Below, in pieces: positions 1 through 5,480 of a DNA stretch of 6,480 nt. The notes under the pieces are model-generated. The model saw only the letters and a list, made by a program, of their open reading frames with translations. It had not been told where the DNA came from and made no database searches. A program made the translations under genes and the position numbers. The DNA comes from Alphaproteobacteria bacterium (GTDB lineage: Bacteria > Pseudomonadota > Alphaproteobacteria > Caulobacterales > Caulobacteraceae). Every line of letters begins with the position of its first letter. The first letter of the stretch is position 1. Location of the stretch: the NCBI GenBank assembly GCA_018895795.1, contig JAHINZ010000097.1, positions 1-6,480 on the forward strand, given 5' to 3'.

Positions 1-96
1 CCAACGCGCAATGTCGACGCCTGGTACGCCGCCTTCGGCGTCAAGCCCGGCGAAGCCTACTACCTGAAGCCTGAGGCCCGCTCGCGGGTCTGGTAG
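1..96 (+). CDS. M13-family (PepO/neprilysin-like) zinc metallopeptidase, C-terminal end only
   Basis: This is the 3' end of a gene that starts before the window; 31 codons are visible before the TAG at 94-96. The visible peptide contains NVDAWYAAFGVKPGE, then YYLKPEARSRVW. M13 peptidases typically end with an N-V-D-x-W/F, A-F-x-V-x-P-G, L-x-P-E-x-R-x-x-(I/V)-W pattern, and the terminal tryptophan immediately before the stop fits. The family comprises zinc endopeptidases, in bacteria usually exported and active on small peptides. The HExxH zinc site and any signal peptide lie outside the window, so activity cannot be judged. The identification rests on about 30 residues, but this C-terminal signature is distinctive. 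The gene is followed directly by an intrinsic terminator, which separates it from eutB. Confidence 0.8.
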   Translation, partial: PTRNVDAWYAAFGVKPGEAYYLKPEARSRVW

Positions 97-124
97 CGGC
101 GACTGACCACAACGACGGCAATGA

Positions 125-158
125 CGGGGGCGTGGCGATCACGCCCCCGCTTTTGTTT
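125..158 (+). terminator. Intrinsic terminator after the M13 peptidase gene
   Basis: The arms at 125-133 and 141-149 pair perfectly over 9 bp (GC-rich, 7-nt loop). They are followed by a T-rich tail, CTTTTGTTT, at 150-158. The hairpin begins 29 nt after the peptidase stop codon and 34 bp before the eutB start, so it should end the upstream transcript. An in-frame GTG at 132 that would extend eutB lies inside the stem, which argues against that start. Confidence 0.8.
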
Positions 159-191
159 GGCGGCCGACGCTTTCGCAGGCAGGCTCGGACC

Positions 192-1568
192 ATGACCTAT
201 GCGCGCGCCGTCGCTGGAACCACCTACGCCTTCGAGAGCCTGGCCGACCTGATGGCCAAGGCCTCGCCCTTGCGCTCGGGCGACGTGCTGGCCGGCGTGG
301 CGGCCACCAGCGCCCAGCAGAACGTCGCCGCCAGGATGATCCTGGCCGACACGCCGCTGAAGGCGTTCTTGAGCCAGGCCCTGGTCCCCTATGAGACCGA
401 CGAGGTCACGCGCCTGATCCTCGACAGCCATGATGCGAGCGCCTTCGCGCCGGTCGCCAGCCTGACCGTGGGCGAGCTTCGCGACTGGCTGCTGTCGGAG
501 ACCGCCACGCCGACGGCGCTGGGCCGCCTGGCGCCGGGCCTGACGCCCGAGATGGCCGCCGCCGTCAGCAAGCTGATGCGCAACCAGGACCTGATCATGG
601 CGGCCAGCAAATGCCGGGTGACGACCAAGTTCCGCAACACCATCGGCCTGCCCGGCACGATGGCGGTGCGCCTGCAGCCCAACCACCCCACCGACGATCC
701 CGCCGGGATCACGGCCTCGATCCTGGATGGACTGCTGTATGGCTGCGGCGACGCGGTGATCGGCATCAATCCCGCCAGCGACAATCTCTCGGTGCTGGGC
801 GACCTGTCCCGGCTGATGGACGACCTGATCCAGCGCTTCGAGATCCCCACCCAGTCCTGCGTCCTGACCCACGTCAGCAGCGCCATCGCCCTGATCGAAC
901 GCGGCGCGCCGGTGGATCTGGTGTTCCAGTCGATCGCCGGCACCGAAGCGGCCAATGCCAGCTTCGGCGTGAGCCTGTCGCTGCTGAAGGAGGGCCTGGA
1001 CGCCGGCCGCTCGCTGAAGCGCGGAACCGTCGGCAACAACGTCATGTATTTCGAGACCGGCCAGGGCTCGGCCCTGTCGGCGGGGGCGCATCACGGGATC
1101 GACCAGCAGACGCTGGAGGCCCGCGCCTATGGCGTCGCCCGGGCGTTCGAACCCCTCTTGGTCAACAGCGTGGTCGGCTTCATCGGCCCGGAATACCTCT
1201 ATGACGGCAAGCAGATCATCCGGGCCGGGCTGGAGGACCATTTCTGCGGCAAGCTGCTGGGCGCGCCGCTGGGCGTGGACGTCTGCTACACCAACCACGC
1301 GCAGGCCGACCAGGACGACATGGACAGCCTGCTGACCCTGCTGGCCACGGCGGGCGTCACCTTCATCATGGGCGTGCCCGGCGCCGACGACGTGATGTTG
1401 AACTACCAGTCGACCTCGTTCCATGACGCGCTCTATGTCCGCGAGCTTCTGGGCCTGAAACGCGCGCCGGAGTTCGAGGCCTGGCTGGGGCAACTGAAGA
1501 TCACCGGGGTCGATGGTCGCCTCGCGCCCGCGGCGGCCGGCCACCCGTTGCTGACGGCGGGCGCATGA
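192..1568 (+). CDS. eutB: Ethanolamine ammonia-lyase large subunit (EutB)
   Basis: EutB is the catalytic large subunit of adenosylcobalamin-dependent ethanolamine ammonia-lyase (EC 4.3.1.7), which converts ethanolamine to acetaldehyde and ammonia by radical chemistry. The 458-residue product matches the usual length (about 453 in E. coli) and aligns end to end. By comparison with the E. coli enzyme, the substrate-site residues are all present: R160 and Q162 in RLQPN, N193 in IGINP, E288 in YFETGQGSALSAG, F330 in GFIGPEYLY and D363 in GVDVCYTNH. The ATG at 192 is chosen because the product then begins MTYARAVAGTTYAFESL, matching the family N-terminus. The GTG at 132 would add 20 unmatched residues and lies in the upstream terminator. 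Only a weak purine-rich site (CAGGCAGG) precedes the ATG. The gene overlaps eutC by ATGA at 1565-1568, implying coupled translation of partner subunits. The short space after the terminator leaves no room for a cobalamin riboswitch. Confidence 0.97.
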   Translation: MTYARAVAGTTYAFESLADLMAKASPLRSGDVLAGVAATSAQQNVAARMILADTPLKAFLSQALVPYETDEVTRLILDSHDASAFAPVASLTVGELRDWLLSETATPTALGRLAPGLTPEMAAAVSKLMRNQDLIMAASKCRVTTKFRNTIGLPGTMAVRLQPNHPTDDPAGITASILDGLLYGCGDAVIGINPASDNLSVLGDLSRLMDDLIQRFEIPTQSCVLTHVSSAIALIERGAPVDLVFQSIAGTEAANASFGVSLSLLKEGLDAGRSLKRGTVGNNVMYFETGQGSALSAGAHHGIDQQTLEARAYGVARAFEPLLVNSVVGFIGPEYLYDGKQIIRAGLEDHFCGKLLGAPLGVDVCYTNHAQADQDDMDSLLTLLATAGVTFIMGVPGADDVMLNYQSTSFHDALYVRELLGLKRAPEFEAWLGQLKITGVDGRLAPAAAGHPLLTAGA

Positions 1569-2353
1569 GCCGGCTGGTCCCGCCCGATCCGTGGACGGCG
1601 CTGCGTCGCCACACCCCCGCCCGCATCGCCCTGGGCCGCACCGGCGCCAGCCTGCCCACCCACGAGGTGCTGGCCTTCGCCCTGGCCCACGCCCAGGCCC
1701 GTGACGCGGTGCATACGGCCTTCGACGCCGAGCGGGTCGCCGAAGCGATCGAGGCCCTGGGTCAGAGCGTCCTGATCACCCGCAGCGCCGCCCCCGACCG
1801 CGCGACCTATCTGCGCCGTCCCGACCTGGGCCGCCGCCTCTCGAACCCCGACCGCGACGCACTGACCGCGGCGGCGAAGGGAGCGGTCGACCTGGTCCTC
1901 GTCGTCGCCGACGGCCTGTCCAGCACCGCCGTCCACGCCCACGCCGCGCCGCTGATCGCCGCCCTGCTGCCGCTGATCCGCGCCGAGGGCTGGAGCCTGG
2001 GGCCGGTGGTGGTCGCCCATCAGGCCCGCGTGGCCCTGGGCGACGAGGTCGGCGAACGGCTGGGCGCGCGTCTCGTCCTGCTGCTGGTCGGCGAGCGGCC
2101 CGGCCTGTCGTCGCCCGACAGCCTGGGGGCCTATCTGACCTTCGCGCCCCGAATCGGCCTGACCGACGCGGCGCGCAACTGCGTGTCCAACATCCGCGCC
2201 GAGGGCCTTTCCTACGATCAGGCCGCCTTCAAGCTGGCCTGGCTGGCGCGCGAGGCCCTGCGTCTGGGCGAGAGCGGCGTGGCCCTGAAGGACGAAAGCG
2301 ACACCGCCGCCCTGCCCGTCGCCCGGGATTTGACCGACCGGCGTTCGCTCTGA
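1565..2353 (+). CDS. eutC: Ethanolamine ammonia-lyase small subunit (EutC)
   Basis: EutC is the small subunit that assembles with EutB into the ethanolamine ammonia-lyase oligomer and helps form the cobalamin-binding interface. The product has 262 residues. Recognisable family segments in order are TYLRRPDLGRRL (81-92), VVADGLSSTAV (113-123), LLLVGERPGLSSPDSLGAY (172-190), FAPRIG (193-198) and NCVSNI (205-210). Compared with E. coli EutC (about 295 residues) it lacks the poorly conserved N-terminal extension and starts near the conserved PW..LR..TPARI.LGR block. It has a charged C-terminal tail of about 20 residues beyond the usual end, which I cannot assign a role. The start is fixed by the ATGA overlap with eutB; its ribosome site must lie in the last codons of eutB. 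The permease gene follows after about 109 bp. The missing N-terminal extension is common among non-microcompartment EutC proteins as far as I know; that is an inference here. Confidence 0.96.
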   Translation: MSRLVPPDPWTALRRHTPARIALGRTGASLPTHEVLAFALAHAQARDAVHTAFDAERVAEAIEALGQSVLITRSAAPDRATYLRRPDLGRRLSNPDRDALTAAAKGAVDLVLVVADGLSSTAVHAHAAPLIAALLPLIRAEGWSLGPVVVAHQARVALGDEVGERLGARLVLLLVGERPGLSSPDSLGAYLTFAPRIGLTDAARNCVSNIRAEGLSYDQAAFKLAWLAREALRLGESGVALKDESDTAALPVARDLTDRRSL

Positions 2354-2372
2354 CCAAATAGTGGACGACCGA

Positions 2373-2402
2373 CCGGCGTCGCGCGCCCGGCCCGCGCGCC
2401 GG
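2373..2402 (+). other. GC-rich hairpin between eutC and the permease gene
   Basis: In the 109-bp gap, 2373-2382 can pair with 2394-2402 (9 bp with one bulged T at 2379, 11-nt loop). No T-tract follows, so it is not a classical terminator. It could stabilise the upstream eutBC message, lower permease expression, or be chance folding in GC-rich DNA. A GACTC (GANTC, CcrM-type methylation) site at 2402-2406 abuts the stem. Confidence 0.35.
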
Positions 2403-2462
2403 ACTCGCCGCTGACGCGCCAGACGCGCACGCTCCAGCGGTCATGATGACAGGGGGACGGTG

Positions 2463-3959
2463 ATGAGCGAACCAACGGCCGGCGGCGGCGTCAGCTACGA
2501 AAAGGTCGACGCGGCCTATTTCGATAAACGCGGCCTCAAACGCTATGCGGGAGTCTTCTCGCTATGGGCCCTGGGGGTCGGGGCCGTGATCTCGGGCCAG
2601 TTCTCGGGCTGGAACCTGGGCATGGGCGTCGGCGGCTGGGGCGGCATGCTGGTGGCCACCCTGATCATCACCGTAATGTATCTGGGCCTGACCTTCTCGA
2701 TCGCCGAGATGGCCGCGGCCCAGCCGCATACCGGCGGCGCCTATTCCTTCGCGCGCGCCGCCATGGGCCCCTGGGGCGGCTTCATCACCGGCCTGTGCGA
2801 GAACGTCGAATATGTGCTGACCGCCGCGGTGGTCTGCTTCTTCATCGGCAGCTATCTGGGCGGCATCTTCGAGACCCCGACCTGGGTGCAGCCCCTGTAC
2901 TGGCTGGGGGCCTATGTCGTGTTCGTCGGCTTGAACGCCGGCGGCGTGGCGATGTCGTTCCGCTTCACGGTTTGCATCACCCTGCTGGCCCTGGCCTGCC
3001 TGGCGGTGTTCTGGATCAGCGCCCTGCCCCACGCCGACTTCATGAAGTACGCCATGAATGTCGGCCCGGGCGGAACCGAGCTCCCCGAGGGTCACGGCCC
3101 CTTCCTGCCGGCCGGCGTCGGCGGGGCCCTGGCCCAGCTGCCCTTCGCGGTCTGGCTGTTCCTGGCCATCGAGCAACTGCCGCTGGCGGCCGAGGAATCC
3201 CATACGCCGCAGCGCGACCTGCCCAAGGGCATCATCCTGGGCATGCTGACCCTGATCGTCTCGGCCCTGCTGGTGCTGTGGCTGAATTCGTCGATCCCGG
3301 CCGGGGCCTTCGCCCTGTCCAAGTCCGGAGAGCCGATCCTGGACGGCTTCCGGGCCATCTATGGCGGCGGAGCCCTGGCCAAGGTCCTGGCGGGAGTGGC
3401 CGTCGCCGGGCTGATCGCCAGCTTCCACGCCATCATCTTCGCCTATGGCCGGCAGATCTATTCGCTGTCGCGGGCCGGTTACTTCCCCCGCGCTCTATCG
3501 GTGACCCACGGCGTGCGCAAGACGCCGGACGTCGCCCTGATCACCGGCTCGGCGGCGGGTCTGCTGGTCATGCTGGCGGTATGGTTCGGACTGGGGGCCG
3601 AGAAGGGTGCGGCGATGATCGGCGGCACGCTGCTGAACATGGCCGTGTTCGGGGCGATGCTGTCCTATGTCGCCCAGGGCGTGTCGTTCATCCTGCTGCG
3701 CCGCAAGTTCCCGCTGATGGAGCGTCCCTACAAGAGCAAGTTCGGCCTGACCGGCGCGGCCCTGACGGTGATCATCTCGCTGGTCACCATCGTCTATCAG
3801 CTGAAGGACCCGATCTATCGCACCGGGGTGATCGGCGTGGCGATCTGGTTCGCGGTCGGCATCGCCTATTTCGCGGCCGTCGGTCGCAAGAAGCTGGTGC
3901 TGTCGCCCGAAGAGGCCTTCGCGATCAGCGGCGGCAAGGGCGCCTACGAGACGCACTGA
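2463..3959 (+). CDS. eat: Ethanolamine permease, APC superfamily
   Basis: This is a 498-residue inner-membrane transporter of the amino acid-polyamine-organocation superfamily, most like ethanolamine permeases. The sequence supports about 12 membrane segments, roughly at residues 31-49, 60-82, 105-135, 145-163, 167-187, 220-245, 256-277, 305-330, 356-376, 384-412, 428-446 and 455-474. The N-terminal stretch LWALGVGAVISGQFSGWNLG (34-53) is the unwound TM1 substrate region of APC carriers. AAAQPHTGGAYSFAR (84-98) and AIEQLPLAAEESHTPQRDLP (235-254) are typical of the ethanolamine branch. The substrate call rests on family resemblance plus the adjacent eutBC. The ATG at 2463 is preferred over the GTG at 2460 because the AGGGGG at 2451-2456 is 6 nt from the ATG but only 3 from the GTG. 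It probably shares the eutBC transcript, although the gap could hold its own promoter. A close alternative is another amino-acid or amine APC carrier. Confidence 0.88.
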   Translation: MSEPTAGGGVSYEKVDAAYFDKRGLKRYAGVFSLWALGVGAVISGQFSGWNLGMGVGGWGGMLVATLIITVMYLGLTFSIAEMAAAQPHTGGAYSFARAAMGPWGGFITGLCENVEYVLTAAVVCFFIGSYLGGIFETPTWVQPLYWLGAYVVFVGLNAGGVAMSFRFTVCITLLALACLAVFWISALPHADFMKYAMNVGPGGTELPEGHGPFLPAGVGGALAQLPFAVWLFLAIEQLPLAAEESHTPQRDLPKGIILGMLTLIVSALLVLWLNSSIPAGAFALSKSGEPILDGFRAIYGGGALAKVLAGVAVAGLIASFHAIIFAYGRQIYSLSRAGYFPRALSVTHGVRKTPDVALITGSAAGLLVMLAVWFGLGAEKGAAMIGGTLLNMAVFGAMLSYVAQGVSFILLRRKFPLMERPYKSKFGLTGAALTVIISLVTIVYQLKDPIYRTGVIGVAIWFAVGIAYFAAVGRKKLVLSPEEAFAISGGKGAYETH

Positions 3960-3971
3960 CCCCAAAAAGAA

Positions 3972-3997
3972 AAGGGCCGCCCCGAGGGACGGCCCTT
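3972..3997. terminator. Bidirectional intrinsic terminator between the permease and zeta genes
   Basis: Perfect 8-bp arms AAGGGCCG (3972-3979) and CGGCCCTT (3990-3997) flank a 10-nt loop. On the plus strand the stem is followed by TTATTCATT, ending the permease transcript 13 nt after its stop. On the minus strand the A-rich run at 3964-3973 becomes a strong T-tract (TTTTCTTTTT), so the same hairpin should end the convergent zeta-subunit transcript. Confidence 0.85.
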
Positions 3998-4024
3998 ATT
4001 CATTCGACGCTGGCGAGGGCCGAC

Positions 4025-4342
4025 CTAGACGCCGGTCTTGATCTGCTCGCGGGCCTGGGCCAGCAGTTCGTCCATCTTGCGGCGCACTTCGCCCTCGGAC
4101 ATCGCGACGCCCGACCCCTTGAGGTCGCCGGCGATCTTGCGCAGCACGTCTTCGTCGCCCGGCTGTTCGAAATCGGACTTCACGACGGCACGGGCATATT
4201 CCTCGACCGTCGCCAGGCCCATCAGGCCCGCGGCCCATTCGCCCAGCAGGCGGTTGCGGCGCGCGGTCGCCTTGAACTCAAGTTCCTCGTCCAGAACGAA
4301 CTTGCGTTCGAAACCCTGTTCGCGTTCGTCGAAGGTGGTCAT
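4025..4342 (-). CDS. ATPase inhibitor subunit zeta (DUF1476 family) of F1Fo-ATP synthase
   Basis: The 105-residue product matches the alphaproteobacterial zeta subunit, characterised in Paracoccus denitrificans, where it binds F1 and blocks ATP hydrolysis like mitochondrial IF1. The N-terminus MTTFDEREQGFERKF is the family's inhibitory region. It is followed by the conserved helix ARRNRLLGEWAAGLMG (27-42), EEYARAVVKSDFE (47-59), GDEDVLRKI (62-70) and a charged C-terminal helix ending AQAREQIKTGV. The protein is soluble, highly charged and mostly helical. The start at 4342 gives the family N-terminus and is preceded on the minus strand by GAGG 5 nt before the ATG. An upstream in-frame ATG at 4399 would add 19 unmatched residues and falls at the expected transcription start of the promoter below. 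The gene stands alone, convergent with the permease and divergent from purC. How strong its inhibition is varies between species and cannot be read from sequence. Confidence 0.92.
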   Translation of the reverse strand: MTTFDEREQGFERKFVLDEELEFKATARRNRLLGEWAAGLMGLATVEEYARAVVKSDFEQPGDEDVLRKIAGDLKGSGVAMSEGEVRRKMDELLAQAREQIKTGV

Positions 4343-4403
4343 CAAAGCCTCGATCTCGTGTGAAGCCTGTCCCGTTCTTCGAAAGGGCCCGCGCTTCATC
4401 GCA

Positions 4404-4432
4404 ATTATAAGCAGCCTGAGGGCCGCCGAAAG
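4404..4432 (-). promoter_or_regulatory. Candidate promoter of the zeta-subunit gene
   Basis: On the minus strand a perfect TATAAT -10 lies at 4409-4404, a rare AT-rich island in this DNA. The best -35 at 16-17 bp spacing is poor (TTTCGG or CTTTCG around 4432-4426). Initiation would fall near 4397, giving a leader of about 55 nt and excluding the upstream ATG at 4399. Only the -10 is convincing. Confidence 0.45.
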
Positions 4433-4434
4433 GG

Positions 4435-4507
4435 GTATCCGCCGTCGGCCGTCACGTTCTGCCCGGCTGTCTATCCCGTGGCGGGTGGCCCTGCAATCGG
4501 CGGATAC
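4435..4507. repeat. Long inverted repeat with nested pairing, possible structured RNA or protein site
   Basis: GTATCCGCCG at 4435-4444 and its exact reverse complement CGGCGGATAC at 4498-4507 enclose 53 nt. Inside, GGCC 4447-4450 can pair with 4487-4490, and CACG 4453-4456 with 4477-4480. The whole could fold as one extended stem-loop on either strand. It lies in the divergent zeta-purC gap and overlaps no likely gene. I recognise no known RNA family. It could be a small RNA, a leader element, a paired operator or chance. Confidence 0.35.
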
Positions 4508-4532
4508 GCCGCAGGCCCAGCTTTAGGTCCGT

Positions 4533-4547
4533 GAACCTGAACGGAAC
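4533..4547. promoter_or_regulatory. Candidate LexA (SOS) box, GTTC-N7-GTTC
   Basis: The sequence GAACCTGAACGGAAC is exactly GAAC-N7-GAAC, the complement of the alphaproteobacterial LexA operator GTTC-N7-GTTC known from Caulobacter and Rhizobiales. It also forms an 11-bp-spaced direct repeat of GAACCTGA (4533-4540 and 4544-4551), which would place the two half-sites on about the same DNA face. It lies 165 bp before purC and about 190 bp before the zeta gene. No adjacent promoter is strong enough to say which gene, if any, it controls. Confidence 0.45.
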
Positions 4548-4604
4548 CTGACCGCGCGTTTGCGCGCCCGCTGTCATTCAGATAAGTTCCGGCGGACATT
4601 TTCC

Positions 4605-4715
4605 GTGAGCGGCCTTGAGTCGAACGCCGCGCGCAGCTATCCGGCCGCGCGCGCTTTTCGTTTCTCCGACGAGGCGTCGCTTCGCATCCATGAAGGGCCT
4701 CGACGAGAGCCATGA
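4605..4715 (+). CDS. Possible 36-residue leader ORF overlapping the purC start
   Basis: A GTG at 4605 opens a 37-codon frame (36 residues plus stop), reading VSGLESNAARSYPAARAF onward, that ends at a TGA (4713-4715) overlapping the purC ATG as ATGA. GGCGGA lies 8 nt before the GTG. The overlap could couple purC translation to it, which would explain the weak purC ribosome site. Against it, third-position GC is only about two thirds, well below the neighbouring genes, and if the promoter candidate at 4615-4643 is correct the GTG would not be transcribed from it. Treat this as a weak call. Confidence 0.2.
   Translation: MSGLESNAARSYPAARAFRFSDEASLRIHEGPRREP
4615..4643 (+). promoter_or_regulatory. 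Candidate purC promoter with a GANTC methylation site in the -35
   Basis: TTGAGTC (4615-4621), a 14-nt spacer and GCTATCCG (4636-4643) resemble the Caulobacter housekeeping promoter pattern (TTGACGS, 10-14 nt, GCTANAWC); the -35 has mismatches and the -10 matches mainly in GCTA. Transcription would start near 4650, about 60 nt before purC. The -35 contains GAGTC (4617-4621), a CcrM-type GANTC site, so methylation or GcrA could influence it. This competes with reading the overlapping hairpin as a terminator. Confidence 0.35.
4628..4663 (+). terminator. GC hairpin with T-rich tail upstream of purC, possible attenuator
   Basis: Arms at 4628-4634 and 4647-4653 form 7 consecutive G-C pairs around a 12-nt loop, followed by TTTTCGTTT (4655-4663). 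This has the shape of an intrinsic terminator about 50 nt before the purC start. It would act on transcripts starting further upstream, either shielding purC or attenuating it. The left arm and loop overlap the candidate promoter, so only one of the two readings may be correct. Confidence 0.4.
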
Positions 4716-5470
4716 CCACCCGCCGCAAGAAGATCTACGAAGGCAAGGCGAAGATCCTTTACGAAGGTCCCGAGCCCGGCACCCTGATCCAGTACTTCAA
4801 GGACGACGCCACGGCGTTCAACGGCGAGAAGAAGGCCCAGCTGGAAGGCAAGGGCGTGATCAACAACCGGATCAGCGAGTATGTGATGACTCGCCTGAAC
4901 GGCATCGGCGTGCAGAACCACTTCATCCGCCGACTGAACCTGCGCGAGCAGCTGATCAAGGAAGTCGAGATCATCCCGCTCGAGGTCGTGGTGCGCAACA
5001 TCGCCGCCGGCTCGATCGCCACCCGCCTGGGTCTGCCCGAGGGCCAGGCCCTGCCGCGCTCGATCATCGAATTCTACTACAAGGACGACAAGCTGAACGA
5101 CCCGATGGTCTCCGAGGAGCACATCACGGCGTTCAACTGGGCCGCCACCCAGGAAATCGACGACATGATGGCTACGGCCTTGCGAGTGAACGACTATCTG
5201 TCGGGCCTGTTCAGCGGCGTCGGCATCACCCTGGTCGACTTCAAGATCGAGTTTGGCCGCATCTATGAGGGCGACTTCTCGCGGATCATCCTGGCCGACG
5301 AGATCAGCCCCGACAGCTGCCGCCTGTGGGACAGCCTGACCAACGAAAAGCTGGACAAGGATCGCTTCCGTCGCGACCTGGGCAATGTCATCGAGAGCTA
5401 TACCGAGGTGGCCCGCCGCCTGGGGATCATGAAGGAAATGCCCACCGTCATTCAAGGCGGCGTGCACTAG
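4712..5470 (+). CDS. purC: Phosphoribosylaminoimidazole-succinocarboxamide synthase (SAICAR synthetase)
   Basis: PurC (EC 6.3.2.6) joins CAIR and aspartate using ATP to form SAICAR in cytoplasmic purine synthesis. The 252-residue product is full length for the bacterial single-domain enzyme. Visible family features are the nucleotide-binding N-terminus KKIYEGKAKILYEG (6-19), the first signature IIPLEVVVRNIAAGS (87-101), a second signature LVDFKIEFGR (174-183), and the substrate/metal segment DEISPDSCRLWD (196-207). The ATG at 4712 gives the expected MTTRRKKIYEGK start. Its ribosome site is weak: GAGAG sits only 2 nt upstream and AAGGG 14 nt upstream, so initiation may rely on a leader ORF that overlaps the ATG or on an open leader. 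purS follows after 166 bp containing a repeat. It is divergent from the zeta gene across a 369-bp gap that holds the candidate promoter and hairpin. Confidence 0.97.
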   Translation: MTTRRKKIYEGKAKILYEGPEPGTLIQYFKDDATAFNGEKKAQLEGKGVINNRISEYVMTRLNGIGVQNHFIRRLNLREQLIKEVEIIPLEVVVRNIAAGSIATRLGLPEGQALPRSIIEFYYKDDKLNDPMVSEEHITAFNWAATQEIDDMMATALRVNDYLSGLFSGVGITLVDFKIEFGRIYEGDFSRIILADEISPDSCRLWDSLTNEKLDKDRFRRDLGNVIESYTEVARRLGIMKEMPTVIQGGVH

Positions 5471-5480
5471 TCCATTGGAA

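Larger units (their letters stand above)
4343..4711. other. Divergent intergenic region between the zeta-subunit gene and purC
   Basis: This 369-bp stretch contains no convincing gene. Reading from the zeta side it holds a short leader, the TATAAT promoter element, the 10-bp inverted repeat, the GAAC-N7-GAAC motif, a small CGCGC/GCGCG hairpin (4553-4566), the candidate purC promoter with its GANTC site, the GC hairpin with T-tail, and the weak leader ORF. Most of these are annotated separately. It is more AT-rich in patches than the surrounding genes, as expected of a control region. Confidence 0.7.

Noticed and set aside
132..191. GTG start at 132 for eutB
   Set aside because: It would place 20 unconserved residues ahead of the family N-terminus and lies within the upstream terminator stem.
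97..191. Cobalamin riboswitch upstream of the B12-dependent eutBC
   Set aside because: There is only about 95 bp, largely occupied by a terminator; no B12-box-like sequence or room for the fold.
60..1544. Long open frame of 494 codons on the minus strand antisense to eutB
   Set aside because: It is a consequence of high third-position GC in eutB; its product is low-complexity, rich in A, G, Q, R, H and V, with no recognisable domain, while the plus strand is a clear full-length EutB.
2564..4363. 599-codon plus-strand frame overlapping the permease and running across the zeta-subunit gene
   Set aside because: It is out of frame with the permease, rich in R, G, P and H, crosses a strong terminator and shows no domain; it is a shadow of GC-rich coding.
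4343..4399. 19-residue N-terminal extension of the zeta subunit from an ATG at 4399
   Set aside because: The family begins at MTTF; the extension is unmatched and starts at about the predicted transcription start, whereas the ATG at 4342 has a proper ribosome site.
4637..5467. Minus-strand 276-codon frame antisense to purC
   Set aside because: It is a shadow frame of a well-identified purC with no recognisable protein features.
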